A stretch of 64,000 nucleotides of DNA from Phallus indusiatus (GCA_027605045.1 JAQFWX010000010.1:1306879-1370878), one strand, 5' to 3'. Numbered from the stretch's first letter, positions 1-12,054 are shown. Notes: generated by a model from the sequence alone, not told the origin. Program-made: numbers and translations.

Positions 1-81
1 TATTTTTCAAATCGGAACAGACATATTGAATACATATCGGGATTGCTATTTACTACAATTGATAGTTTGCCAGTTATTTAT

Positions 82-684
82 TTATTGGATAGTAATTTTC
101 TTCGGTGATGGGTCTGCTCCCGTTTTAGGGAATCGGACGGTGAGGATTCCATCGTTTACACTAGCCTTTATTTCTTCTTCCTACACAATACCATTAGCAT
201 GTCAACCACGACATAAAAAGAATCCAACTGCCTACCTTGATACCAGGAGGAATAGGTATCGTTCTAAAGAATTTGCCGTGCCGCCTTTCGCGCAGAGTGT
301 AGCCTTCTCTATTCAGATCGGTGGATAACGAACTCTGTCCAGAAACAGAAAGACGGTGATTATGGAGGTCAAGATCGATGGAAATATCTTCCTTCTTCAT
401 GCCAGGTAATTCAAAAGTGGCAGTGAGTTCGTTCTTGTCTTTTGACTCGTGGAGGTCCATCCTGCAAATCAAGTAACTCTCAGCATTGTCTTGGGCTACA
501 AAGAAAAATAAGCTTACCTTGGTTTCAGAATTAGGTCTTGCTGCCTCTCGAGGGAAGAACTGTTTCTTTGATTGTTGCTCTGGGTACGTGCATCAAAAGC
601 GACGTCGAAGAGCCTTTTGAAGTCTGACGAGGTGAAGAAAGAATCGTGGAAGAATGGGTCGTCGAAGTAGGAGAAGATTGTCAT
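82..684 (-). CDS. Small heat-shock protein, HSP20/alpha-crystallin family
   Basis: Cytosolic ATP-independent holdase chaperone that binds unfolding proteins during stress. Three exons are read on the minus strand: 684-518, 461-236 and 180-82, giving 163 residues, the usual fungal HSP20 length. The N-terminal arm begins MTIFSYFDDPFF. The alpha-crystallin domain runs from about residue 57 (RMDLHESKDKNEL) through ELPGMKKEDI and the GKFFRTIPIPPGI stretch, with the A-x-x-x-x-G-I-L-x-V signature as ASVNDGILTV, and ends KKITIQ. Both introns begin GTAAG or GTAGG and end CAG or TAG and keep frame. The start is the only ATG giving the typical arm. Heat-shock elements and a TATA box lie upstream. The downstream end lies close to the window edge but the stop codon is present. 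Identification is firm; which HSP20 paralogue it is cannot be said. Confidence 0.93.
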
Positions 685-771
685 GATGTTATTAAGGTTT
701 ATAGAATGAGAGTCGAGTTAAATAATTTAGAGAATTAATTGCTGCATCTTCTAAGACACGTCCTAAGCCCC

Positions 772-779
772 TTTTATAC
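772..779 (-). promoter_or_regulatory. TATA box of the HSP20 gene
   Basis: On the minus strand this reads TATAAAAG, about 90 bases before the HSP20 start codon and between that gene and the heat-shock elements. Position and sequence fit a core promoter; function is inferred. Confidence 0.6.
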
Positions 780-826
780 TTTTCGCGTCCAGGAAAATTT
801 GAGACGTAACGCGACGGAAAGTCGTG

Positions 827-845
827 GAAGGTTCCGTGAATGTTC
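827..845 (-). promoter_or_regulatory. Heat-shock element (proximal, imperfect)
   Basis: Alternating units GAA-GG-TTC-CGT-GAA-TG-TTC are seen. Four nGAAn units are present, with one spacer of three instead of two bases. This is the binding site type of trimeric heat-shock factor Hsf1. It lies about 145-160 bases before the HSP20 start. Confidence 0.6.
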
Positions 846-908
846 AATGGATCGTTTCGTCTTTGGTCTCAGCCTTCGTAATCTTGTTAGGCCACACGTT
901 CATTAACA

Positions 909-921
909 TTCTGGAATATTC
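909..921 (-). promoter_or_regulatory. Heat-shock element (distal, perfect three-unit)
   Basis: TTC-TG-GAA-TA-TTC is a perfect three-unit heat-shock element, about 225-240 bases upstream of the HSP20 start. With the proximal element it makes Hsf1 control of the HSP20 gene very likely. Confidence 0.7.
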
Positions 922-1313
922 GTGACGGCTCCACGATGGTCAAAGACAGCTATGATAATGACCGTCAGCGCGATGATAACTTCAGCTTGCCATAAAACGG
1001 AATAAATAAATCGGGTGATCTTTTATGATCTACACATACCCATAGTGCCGCGCCGATACTTCGTTATTGTTTACTTAGTGATTGGGATGGAGCGAATAAT
1101 TGAAGAAGGAGATTCATACGCTGCGAAGTTCAGTGACATGAAACACGATGGTTGCCTTTCACACTCCGACAAGGCGTTATTGACTTGTGCCGCATGTGCC
1201 GAATCAGATGCCGTATCTGTCCAGTTTCTTTCGTTTAACGGCCGCTGCTCTTGCATTCCTGGACTACTTTTGCAAATTGTCCTCACTCATCATCGTGTCA
1301 GTGTTTATGGAGA
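922..1313. other. Divergent intergenic region between HSP20 and the acyltransferase
   Basis: About 390 bases of shared promoter space. An open frame crosses it on each strand, but neither has recognisable domains or splice logic. I see no further gene. Confidence 0.5.
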
Positions 1314-4300
1314 ATGCCTCTTACTCGCCGCCGTGCCAAAAAGGAAAGTGAGGAAGTTAAAGAGACATCCAACGACGCGGTCACTCAGATTCAATCGGAA
1401 ATACTTGAAGTAAATCAAACAGCCCACAAACACGAAAAGGTTGGCTCAAGGTCTCAATTGGTCGTCTTCTTGCTAATTTGTCTTTTTTTTAGAGAAAAAT
1501 ATGGACTTCGCGTAGATTCCTTCTTGTCTCTAGCTTCTCGTGTAAAGCGCCTCCTAATCTGTCATGATTAGTTTTGTTATTGACACATCTCAATCAGTAG
1601 GAGTCATATTTTGCATCATCATCTTGAGGCCGTATCACTCGAGTTTAATATTCTCACTTGAGCAATATGAACTTTCGCGGTTCTCAGAGTTAGACTGGGC
1701 GCGCATTGAAATAGAGTGGGACAGGTTACGAGGTCAAATTCCAGAACCGTGGAAATTTCAAGACGACGGACGAGAGTTTCAAGTCGGTGAAGGATTACGA
1801 AACCGTGGTCTACAACCGGTGCATCCTGTGGTTATGATTCCAGGAGTGATAACAACGGTTTAACATTTTGTCTCTTCGACGTGTCCCTCTACTGATATCT
1901 TCGTGACAGCATTTGGTGTCATGGTCCACTACACCAGAATATAAAAGCTACTTTCGGGAAAAACTGTGGGGAGGTTACAAGTAAATCAATTCGTCATCAT
2001 TGCTGATTTATTTTGAATTACCCATATCTCTTTGCAGCATGATTACACAAGTATTGTTGAACCGTGAAAAATGGATGGCGGCTTTGATGCTTGATTCGGA
2101 GACCGGATTAGATCCTCCGGGGATTAGAGTTAGGGCAGCTGAAGGTATTGATGGAGCAAGTTCTTTTGTATATGGTAGGAATTTCTCTAGTATCCCACAG
2201 GAAAAGTCTCTTCATATGCACCATTTAGGATATTGGATATGGTACCCAAGATTTCTTTCCTAATCAGTGCTAATTAAACGTTCGTCTAGGGATAAAATTA
2301 TACAGAATTTGGCAGCTCTTGGCTACAATGCGGATATGTTTACGGTGGCTGGTTACGATTGGCGCCTTTCGTATTACAATCTAGAAGTCCGGGATGGTTA
2401 CTTCAGTCGCCTAAAATCTACTATTGAGGAATTCAAGTAAATTCTCTAGCGTGGCATGTTGTTTTTCCTTACTGATTTTATTTTTCGGGCGTAGACGAAG
2501 ATCTGGTCAGAAGACCGTTCTTTTAGCCCATTCCATGGGATCCACAGTATGACTTTCTTCAATCAGTCCTAGAGTCATAATCTTTATATGGAATATTGTC
2601 AGGTTACGCTGGTATGTCAATCCTTTACCCATTTCGCCCATTTCACCTGTTATTAAACATACTCCAGTATTTGTATGTCATTATCACTTCATATCTTGTG
2701 CAAGCATGTTGACTTAATTGAAAGTCTGAAATGGGTTGAAGCGGATGGATTTGGGAATGGTGGTCCTCGATGGGTAGAGGTAAACATTTTTCAAAAGGCA
2801 TCTTTCAATTCTCATACTATTCATTGTAGGACCATATCGAAGCATTTTTTTCGGTCGGAGGTACTTTTTTGGTCAGTTTTGTTATCCCGGCGATACGTCC
2901 TTTTATTGATGATTTCTTCAGGGTGTGGTTAGTAGATGTAATTTTAGAACGCCCAATGCGACTGAATCTTAGTTTTCAGCCGAAAGCCATGTCCGCCTTT
3001 CTTTCAGGAGAGATGAAAGATACGGCTCTTTTGAATCCTGTGGCGTCGTACAGTATGACCAGTTTTATTTTGGTTACTAATCCCTCAGGTTCGAGCTGAC
3101 ATTTGCCATGTCAAACAGTCCTCAATCGATTTTTCTCGAGAGACGAACGCGCTAGGTTATTTAGAAGCTGGCCTGGTCCCGCTTCTCTGATGTTAAAGGT
3201 ACTTTTCCTTCATATTATCTTTCAGACAATAGTAGTGTTGCTGACCAGATTAGGGTGGAGATGCAATCTGGGGAAACTCAACAAGTGCACCTGACGATAG
3301 ATCTGATTCTAATTTGTCGTACGGTCAACTGCTATCTTTTCGCGCAGAACCCGGAGGTTACGATCCACCTTCAAATCTGTCAACGACGGCGGCTTACGAG
3401 TTTATTCTTGAACAATCCCCGGCATTTTTCAGGGTACGTTACGATTACCAATATTGTGTTACGTTTAACAATAATTTCTTTCGCTTTCTAAGAAAATGAT
3501 AGAGAGCAATTATTCGAATGGATTTGAGAGAGTCGAAGAAAATTTGATAAAGAATGATCTTGATCATAGAAAATGGACTAATCCATTAGAGACACGGTTC
3601 GTGTATTGTTATTCAAAGTGAAAGCTCTTGAGACTCTAATTTGGATAGATTACCTTATGCGCCATCAATGAAAATTTACTGCGTTTATGGCCATGGAAAA
3701 GAGACCGAGGTAAAGATATTCACGTCTCAAAATTTACCGATCAATACTCATTGTGTTCGCTCGTTTAGAGAGGATACTGGTAAGAAAGCAATTATTTTTC
3801 GTTTATCCCAGTGTCGCATAATTGTGGATTACAGGTATACCACCGGATCATTCAGGCAGGAAGCTCTGAATTACAACAATCGTGATGAATGTCACAATGA
3901 GACTTGCGGTGCTCCAGAAGAATTGTCCAACGCCAAGACTTATTGGATAGATACCAAGATTTTCGGTGACGTGGGTAGCTCTTGAGATATTTTATTTAAG
4001 CAATGATTTCTACTTTATTTTTTTGACAGGATTCGCATGGTGTTAGAATTGGCGAAGGAGACGGTACGCTCTCTCTGCTTTCGGAGGGTGCGATGTGTGT
4101 TGAAGGGTGGAAGCGGCCACAGTGGAATCCCGCTAATCTCTCCGTCATCACTTATGAGGTAACTATGCATCCGAGATACATTTCGCGAGTCCATTTTGAA
4201 TCAAACTCCAGTTTCCTCACGATCCCCAACCTAATCTCCCTCGAGGAGGTGCCACAACTGCAGAACATATAGTGCGTCCAACATTTTCTTTTCTTATTTT

Positions 4301-4451
4301 GAGATTTATATGTACCCTACTCTAGGATATCTTGGGAGCAACAGGTCTTAACGAACTTGTGTTAACGGTTGCGGCGGGAATGGGTCACGAGATCGAGTCC
4401 ACGTTTGTATCTCCTGTCCGAGAATACGCAGCTAAAATACAATGGGAATAA
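1314..4451 (+). CDS. Phospholipid:diacylglycerol acyltransferase (PDAT/Lro1 type)
   Basis: Makes triacylglycerol by moving an acyl chain from a phospholipid to diacylglycerol on the ER lumenal side; LCAT-like family. The basic cytosolic N-terminus MPLTRRRAKKE is followed by one membrane segment (around FLLVSSFSLGVIFC, after splicing out 1434-1491 and about 1548-1608). Family blocks follow in order: DGREFQVGE, HPVVMIPGVITT, EYKSYFREKLWGG, AGYDWRLSYYNLE, the nucleophile elbow AHSMGS (Ser near 2537), KWVEADGFGNGGPRWVE, PKAMSAFLSGEMKDTALLNP, FFSRDERARLFRSW, YGHGKETE, and the catalytic His in AGMGHEIES near the end. At least a dozen introns of about 50 bases are needed. The stop is TAA after KIQWE. 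One oddity is that the usual GLESW after the PG-x-I-x-T block reads HLVSW. The start ATG is the one giving the basic pre-membrane tail. Confidence 0.9.
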
Positions 4452-4804
4452 AGAGTTGACCGATATAGTATTAAATATTAATCCACAAACTTATGCCTTG
4501 CTGTCGCTATTGATTATCTTATATGATTATACTTCAAATTCTATATGAATACATTGAGTTGGTGCGGAAGGTCCGTCCCCGTTAGTCTGTTTCATAGTAT
4601 GAATTACTTTGCTGGTTGCTCCAGTACGGTTCCGTCGGAAAAGCAAAAAGAGAAACTTCCAACAAGAATGTTTGTGGGAACACATTGGCGTTTTGCATTC
4701 AGGCCGAGAGCTTCTCGCTTTCTCGGACATGGCTTCAGTATACCAAGTGTACTAGTCTAGGGTGCACTAATAATACTAACAGCATCGTAAAAAAGGGTCA
4801 AATT
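4452..4804. other. Convergent 3' intergenic region
   Basis: Short space between two convergent genes. Open frames on both strands here are short and lack recognisable motifs; I read it as untranslated 3' ends. Confidence 0.5.
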
Positions 4805-6212
4805 TCACTGCAGTCCTATGAGGTTCCTGACTTTGACCAGTGTATTGCGACTTATATTCTCCGCCCTCTGACGACCATCCTTAAGAACGGATAACAGATA
4901 ACCTCGATCTTTTCTTAACCGCTCGAACTCAGATCTGGGTTGGCGCCACCCTTCAATAATAGCATCCGCTACATCCTTCTTCAAATCCCCTGCTCCTTTT
5001 CCGGAATATTCGGAGACCAAAGACGAGAGGTTTTCTTCGGAGTTAGATGAACGGAAGGAAGCAAGAATAGTGAGAAGATTTGAAATGCCAGGTCGGGCTA
5101 CTGGGTCGTATGTAATTCCGGGGGTAGAGTCCGTAACAGCAGAACGGACGATTTTGTTTATCATGGTTGGGGTATCGGTTAAAGTGATACGTGAATTTGG
5201 ATCAGGAAATGACTTGGACATTTTTTGTACGGGATCTCGAAAAGATAGGATGCGCGGACATGTGGCTATTTTCTTTGATTATAGGCAGTTCCGTTTGATT
5301 TTGAGAACGACACGTACTTAGAATAGCCTGAGGTAAGGTAAAGACGGGATCATGGTGCTCTTTGCGGTATCGCCGATTAAATGATTGGGCCAGGTCGCGA
5401 CACAATTCTAAATGTTGTAATTGATCTTCGCCAACCGGAACATGGGTCGCCCTATTGGGAGAGACATTGGATTGGAATAAGGGTTTAGATAGTTATACGC
5501 ACTGGTATGCTAAAATATCCGCGGCTTGCAAAACTGGATACGCAAACAAACCCAGGTTAAGTATTGAATCGTCCACTTCGGATTCCGAATTAGCATTACG
5601 GGAGATAGCTAATTTACTCTACAAAAGTACTTTATAGTTTCGTATCACCATTGTACATGTTCTTCGCTTACTTTCCACGTTGTCATACGCTTTAATTTGC
5701 CCATTGGTGTAAGACAGGTTAGAATCCAAGAGAGCGAAAGATGATCTGACACCTAGTATCAAATAAGATTTTCTTCTTTTTGTAACAATCCGTATGACAA
5801 GACTCACTTCATCTTGATGAAACAAAATGCTCCGCTTAGGATCAATGCCTAAAGCTAGAAGACTGGCTGCGGTCTCTAGCTTGGCGTTTCGTAGCTCCTC
5901 GGGATTTTGAGGAAGTGTGAGCGCATGCCATCCAACTATTGAGTATATCAGGACGTCGTCTGGCTTTGACGTGTACTGCAAGTCTACCCAGTTCTTAATA
6001 GCCCCTAGGTAGTTTCCTAGCTGAAGTTTTATCAGTTAGGTCGCGTACCAATATAGGATAAAGAAAGTGCAACAAACATGAGGTATACCCGTTGGTTGAA
6101 TGCCAGAGAATATCACTGCATGAGATTTGAACCTCTTGCTGTCTATGAGACGACGAGATAAAATATATTTTGGATTAGAGAAACATGTTGGATTTCGGAA
6201 GAAAAAGCGCAT
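4805..6212 (-). CDS. MSW1: Tryptophanyl-tRNA synthetase, mitochondrial type
   Basis: Charges tRNA-Trp with tryptophan; class I synthetase with a Rossmann fold. The N-terminus [11 protein letters not shown] is Arg/Phe-rich without acids, as in a mitochondrial presequence. Then come [18 protein letters not shown] (HxGN form of the HIGH motif, after removing the intron near 6080-6024), the [14 protein letters not shown] block, [32 protein letters not shown], and the complete KMSKSFPDP loop near 5225. The C-terminal helical part ends [11 protein letters not shown]. About six exons; each intron chosen restores the family alignment. The length of about 380 residues fits bacterial-type or mitochondrial TrpRS rather than the longer cytosolic enzyme. 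It is convergent with the acyltransferase gene. The gene name is assigned by similarity to the yeast mitochondrial enzyme. Confidence 0.9.
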
Positions 6213-7038
6213 GAACAAGAATGCAAGCGACTCGGAATTATCCGGGCGCTCAAGCGCTCAGCATTTCAGCCTTTTGACTGAAACAAACGTTTCTTCGAAG
6301 AACCAAGCATGGCAATAACAAAAGCCTTCAGCTTCTTGAAAGAAACTGTTTAAACCCTTACCGGCTGACATGCAGCATCGTATTTGTTTTCAATTTGCGT
6401 AGTCGAATCAAATTCCAAAACCGTGCTGTTTGCATAATGGAAATGTCAAGAAGTTTTGCTTTCCAACGTCCTGACACTTGAGACTGAATGGAGAATCCCA
6501 TTTCGACATCCTGAGGTCTTTTCTCTAGTTTGCCATATACACATCAATATCACTAACAACTTCTCTTTCACAGTTCACGTAACTTGGATCCGCCTCGGAT
6601 CTGAGCGCATCGCTCTTTCAGGGTCGTGTCCAGCAAGGATGTGAGAAAACCCACTTACGAAAATACTCTGTTCTCATTCTGAACGTGCCCGCGCGCGAAC
6701 TTTTGAAGTCGGTTATCGCCTTCTGTCTGAATTATATTCAATTTTACATCCGAAGGCAATGTCATGCCGTCGCGAAAATCGCCGACTCCCAGCTTTCAAA
6801 CAGGGCTCGTTCTGATAGCTGCAGTCGATGTATTGTTTCTTATCAAGGGACGAAGGTACTCTATTTCGGCTTTTCCTTGGCTCCTATGGTCGATCAAGCC
6901 CACTGTATTGAGGAATTTAGGCAATTTTTAACCGATATTATGTAGCGCCCTTGCCATAATAAAAGGTTTTTAGTCGAGATAAAATCCTTTTTTTTCCCTC
7001 GCTGTTCCTCAAACGTTCCCGACACCCAAACCACTTCC
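6213..7038. other. Divergent promoter region, no gene seen
   Basis: Lies between the minus-strand synthetase and the plus-strand lyase-like gene. A pyrimidine-rich run lies about 20-55 bases before the ATG at 7039, common at fungal transcription starts. Short open frames (for example 6685-6945) have no motif or splice support. Confidence 0.45.
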
Positions 7039-8914
7039 ATGATCTCCAAGCACGTTCTCGTGCTCACAGTCGTTCTTTTTTTCAGCGGCTTTGCTCGCGC
7101 AATCGTCGATTATGTCAATGTCTTTATAGATCCCGACTACGTTCTCAGCGAAAACTTTCCGGCGTCGTTGGGAGCTGCACGTCTTACTGTTATGGAATGG
7201 GCCGCGCAGTTAAACTCACAAGGTCCATGGTGTAAGTGTATTCCGCTCTTTTTTACAATGAATGGCCCTGATCGTCTTATCCATTAGCGGTTTTGAACAA
7301 ATCCGTTACCCCACCTTCTGGTGACAAACACGATTATATGAGTTGGGCTCCCTAGTTCGTTACGGCGTTTCTTACTCAAAAGGACAAGACATCCTTACCC
7401 TTTCTCTCTTAAAGCTCATGGCCAAACTGCACTGGTGTTGGAAACACAACTGAACTAACCCCGGAAGAAGGTAAAACTTCATTTAAAAGAAATCTTAAAT
7501 ATCCTGAACAGTCCTATAGTTTGGGTGACATGCCCCTACCACACAAGGGACGGCGTGTTTAATCCGGATGGACGATTGATTGACGACATTGGTGAATTCA
7601 GCAATCTTGCTGACGCCGTTTTGTACAACGCGGTGTCATGGGCTTTATCAGGCAAGCCAACCGCTTTATACGCCATCAACGTTGGTAAGTTCCTTCTACA
7701 CTGGACGTCTTTTTCCTTTCCGTTCTTCAGTTTCTTATGAAGCGTGTACTAGTCAATTATATTAAAATATGGTTCCTTGATCCCGCAACGTCGATGAATC
7801 CGAACCTTAATTACGCCCAAATGAATCGTGGTCCTCAAGGACAGATTGGAACACATACTGGAATTCTGTATGAGCGGCACTTTTTATTTCAAGTGGACCT
7901 CGAGACTGATTTGACCCTTTCTTTCAATCCAGTGATACAAAATGTTTTACCAAGATCATCACGGGTCTCTTGATACTAAAAAAGGAGGTAGCATTCTTTG
8001 GACGCCAGAGTTGGATGCCCAAATGACCAGTTGGGTCCAAAAATTCGTTGAATGGCTCGAAACTGCACCCACAGCTCGTGAAGAAAGCCACTCACCAAAG
8101 TACGTTTGTTAAATTTACTCCTCTTTCGAAACTGAACGAACGTGTGTGCTTCTTGTGTTTCAGTAATCACGGAACGTTTTATTATGCACAATTGGCGTCG
8201 CTTCAGCTCTACTTAAATGACACTGTCGGAGCGTTGAATACCACTACAACCTATTTTAGGCAGCAATATCAGGATCAAATTCTGGCGACTGGCGAGCAAG
8301 TCAGTAATTTTGATATGACGTGTTTCAATGAATGAATCATTAATTTGCGGACATTCGGAATCTTTTAGCCACTCGAAGCCGTTCGTACTCGGCCTTACCA
8401 CTACCGTGCCTACAATCTCTGTGCAATGATCGTGAGTACCGACCGAACGATTTCCTTACACATAGCGTTGTAAACTGAATAATTTAACCAGACAAACGCT
8501 CGACTCCAAGTTTACCTAAATAGAACCTCTAATGTCTGGGAGTGGAAGACCAAATACGGCGCAACTATCAAAAATGCACTGGACTTCGCTATAAACGTTC
8601 CTCCGTCCATCTCCAATGAAACATCACACGAAAGTGAGATAGATCCGAACGTTGCGGCTGTCTCAGCAGTATATGGAGACCCTAATGGTCTATATACTAA
8701 CTTTTTGACATTCCGCGATGTTAATTACACAGCTCAGCCTTATTGGCTTTGGTATCAGTCTCTTGATAGTCTGGCTGGTACTACACCACCAACACCAACA
8801 CCTGCAGCGCATTCGAGTTCAGTGGGTCGGGAGGGTGTTCTCTCGAATGCACGTTGGTTATTTACGCTCACTGTTTCACTTTCCTTTGTCATATCTATCT
8901 CCGCCTTATCTTAA
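7039..8914 (+). CDS. Secreted alginate-lyase-like protein, probable GPI anchor
   Basis: Belongs to the fungal proteins with an alginate lyase domain (Pfam Alginate_lyase, PF05426; chondroitin AC/alginate lyase fold), presumed to cleave or bind acidic polysaccharide outside the cell. It has a signal peptide (MISKHVLVLTVVLFFSGFARA), then family blocks DYMSWAPYSWPNCTG (after splicing), VWVTCPYHTRDGVFNPD, WFLDPATSMNPNLNYAQM, GTHTGILDTKCF, NNHGTFYYAQLASLQLYL and RTRPYHYRAYNL. Asn/His in NNHG and Tyr in the last block match the likely active site of the family. A Ser/Thr/Pro stretch is followed by a hydrophobic C-terminal tail (LTVSLSFVISISALS) ending at the stop, as in a GPI-anchor signal. About eight exons, with introns near 7211, 7354, 7470, 7685, 7869, 8098 and 8297. 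The true substrate in fungi is unknown. Confidence 0.8.
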
Positions 8915-9914
8915 AAACACCGGACAACGCACTCGTTTATATTTAATAGAATTGTAGTAGAATATTATTCGCATAGTTGGATTAATCGTTTGATTTATTT
9001 GGAGTAGATTGTCTTCTTTGATGGACAATGTAGTATTGTTATTATATCTCATGCAAAGTCTTTCTGATTGAAGATGTATCGCATAAAGCGAATTCATTCG
9101 TGTGATTGGATGTCGTATCTGTAGTCATACATATATTCATATATCATATATCATATGTATATCAAACGCTGCCTTTCCGACTTTCGACGCACCGGAATTA
9201 GGTCCACCCGAAGTAAGCCCTGGCCCTGATCCTCTGATTCCATAGACGGTGATTCCGGAATGACATTAATGACAATTAAAGAGGCATATATACTACTTGG
9301 TTTATGTTCTGTCAAGAAAAGTCTCCGCTCTCCGCACGCAGTCTGCGGCGACGTCGGTGGCTACGTCAAGCAGCGGTTAGCCTTAACATGCATCGACGAC
9401 AATATTATGTTCATACTATAGCTACAGGAAAGTACAATAATGGGTTGCTGATAATGCGGGTACCTTATTATTTAAATGAAGTTCTTTTTCTCATCTGTAT
9501 CGAATCCACCATCCGATTGATTACTATGATATTGTGCAATAATCATATTGAAGAACGGAATCTTCAAACTTAACAATTCTCAACAAAGTGCTATTAATCG
9601 AATTAGTCTGTTTAATGAGTCACAAGCGGTAATGATCCATGGTCATCCTATTCATTTGATATAAATATGCGTTGTACATATTATTCTTGACCGTTGGGGT
9701 TACCGCCCTTCAAGTTGTCTTTGTTCTCATGAAACTATAGGGTAAATGTGCCCTGCGGATCTGTCCGCGGCGCTCCACCATGTTCCAGGCCTTCAAACGT
9801 TTCATTCCCACAAATCTGTCCGAATTATGTCGTTTCTCCCTGCCAGGTACTCTGCAAAGAGGTTTAACTCCATAAAGCTTTGACTCATCAAAATTAAACT
9901 CGTCGATGTGAGTT
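8915..9914. other. Gene-poor stretch with an AT-rich microsatellite
   Basis: Contains an ATAT/CATAT-rich tract at about 9125-9163. A minus-strand reading near 9170-9260 is Gly/Ser-rich but has no start or supporting exons. No gene can be supported. Confidence 0.4.
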
Positions 9915-10202
9915 CACAAGCTTGTCAATGATCAGCAAACTATTATACCGATTGATCCTCACTTCGGGTCACTCGACTAGTAGACTCCTGGGCCACGTCC
10001 TATAGCCTGAGTAAGGGTTGAAAGAAAAGCTCCTGACGAGCAAACCACTACTAATTGTTCTCGACGGCGTGGATGACTCGGAATGTCTGAACAAGTTTGG
10101 AACAATATTATATCCGATCTCTTGAAACAGTTACAATGTACCGCCGCTCATGACTATCCACACCTCCGAATTCTCATCACCACTCGCCCAGAGCGGTTGT
10201 AA
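9915..10202 (+). pseudogene. NACHT-domain (NLR/STAND) gene relic
   Basis: Fragments of a NACHT ATPase domain, as in the many fungal NLR-like proteins used in self/non-self and immune signalling. At 9915-9980 the frame reads HKLVNDQQTIIPIDPHFGSL, like the segment before the Walker B strand. At 10024-10084 it reads KPLLIVLDGVDDSEC, a clear Walker B (hydrophobic strand then LDGVDD). From 10083 the homology continues one frame over as EQVWNNIISDLLKQL and then HLRILITTRPERL, the expected next strand, ending at a stop. A frameshift and stops therefore break it, and the Walker A region is not recognisable upstream. Only a relic; not expected to be functional. Confidence 0.6.
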
Positions 10203-12054
10203 AATCCTCTTATCGAGTTAACAAGCACGACCCAGCAGCACTGGCCTAACATCAAACTGGACAAATTTTTGAATGCCTTTTCTTTCTCGTATATGCAAAT
10301 CACACTGGTAAAGTTTTGTAATAACACTAGTACCCTTTTTTATCGCTCTGCACTCTTCAATAATCATGGACTTCCATGAGTCCGAGTCAGGAATATCTAG
10401 AAAATCACCCAATTCTCCGGCCGCGGCATAAATTCTGGGAGGATGACTGTATCATTTTTTCTTGAGTTTTTTTTTTGCCTCCAGCCACCAATAATCCAGC
10501 TTGGACTATACAAGCTAGAGAGTAACTGTGAGATAAAGGCGATAGTATACATTATTGCACTCAATTGATTTATTTTTTGCCGTAGCTAGATTCCGGCGAA
10601 AGGCCAGAGGAGGCTCAGAGGAGCACGTTATGTACATCTGATGAATGGACAACCACCTCTGACACATGGTGATTCCTATGCCGGCGTATGATGTGCTAGT
10701 GCTTCTACGGGACAGTTTCATTTTGAAGAATGGATGCCCGCGTTTTAGATGTCAAATGCATTTTCTGTTTCATAAGGGCTGAAGTGAATGACTCAGGCAT
10801 TTGTCAATTCCAATCCATTATCCATACAGTCATGATTCATCATTTTTTTTCAACAAATATAATATATCACGGATTCTGCAGATGAATAAATATCATAACA
10901 AAAGCAACTCTTAAACGGGGTGACACTCATATTCGTTAAGAGAACGTTGAAATGGAACGAATGCAGGGAGACTGGAATCACTGGATGCCTAGCAAACAGT
11001 CAAATCAGACAACATCGCTCTGGATGAAACATCAAGCGACCTCTTTTATTCACCCTCCCTAAGACAAACAAAAAACGTACCCAAAACACCCCACACCTTC
11101 CCTCAAAAGGCAAAAAAAGACCGAAAACTGACCCCCCTGTCTAACTCCCACACGAAACCTTCATTATCAAAATTCCCTCCACATTTTCGTACCTAAATAC
11201 TACCTCTATGGGCCCCTTGAACCCTTCAGCTTCATCTCCAAGATGCCCTCGCAGCCACCCTTCTTCTTGTCCGTGGGTGGGTTTTGTATGACTGCTGGGC
11301 TCTACGAGGCGCAAATTTCTCACCTTTTCAGGGTCATCCACTCAACGCAATTAGAAGAAGGAAAGGACTTCCAATATCGTTTGGATCTTTCCTCGACAAA
11401 CTACTAGGCAAAGGACGCTGTTACTAAGTGAGCCGTCGAACAAACGATGGCAAGCCTTCCCATATTTGATATACAACTTCAGGGAAAAGATCGCAAACGA
11501 GGCCGCCGGGAATGCACGTCCTTCGCACTTAGGGTACCGAACTGCCCTCCTCTGATTTCGCTGTCGCTAACGTCCCACACTCATAACGACGCTACAGTCC
11601 GCGCAGCCATGGTGGCTAGCATAAGAAATTCCCCATCGATAATGGCATTCATATTCCTACCACCGCAACGAGTTCCACATCTCAGGGAAACGCCTCGCCC
11701 CACCCGCGACTTTATGTGTATCCAACATAGCTGAAGGCGAAGCTGCCGTCGCAAGGCATTTACATCAAACCACCGACAACGAACCTCCAATCAACGGAGA
11801 TATACGCTGATCCTTTGGTCTCGGTTTCTGGATCAGCCTCCAGCCACCCCAAAGCTGTTGAGTTGAAAATTGCTCGCATCTAGTATGTAGTGGCTAGAAG
11901 GGTAGATTGAGTTGGTCATGAAGTGCCGGGGATTCAGCGTCTAATGCGTGACGCGTGACGCACACAGCTCTCTCTTGGCGGCTTTCTCTGAACATGAGCT
12001 CATATGCCTTTTAATTTTCATAGAACGACTCGGACCTCTTGTCGGGTATAAGCC
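10203..12054. other. Gene-poor stretch downstream of the NLR relic
   Basis: No recognisable gene. A minus-strand frame at 10218-10412 and another at 11141-11341 look somewhat protein-like in composition but have no domain, no convincing start and no flanking exons. They may be decayed gene pieces. Poly-T and A-rich runs occur. Confidence 0.4.

Noticed and set aside
1015..1413. 132-codon frame upstream of and overlapping the PDAT first exon
   Set aside because: Out of frame with the PDAT exon and without domain or start context; likely chance.
10218..10412. Minus-strand frame (64 codons) with protein-like composition
   Set aside because: No domain and no joinable exons; lies beside the NLR relic and may be decay noise.
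11141..11341. Minus-strand frame with mixed charged composition
   Set aside because: No motif, no upstream exon; not enough to call a gene.
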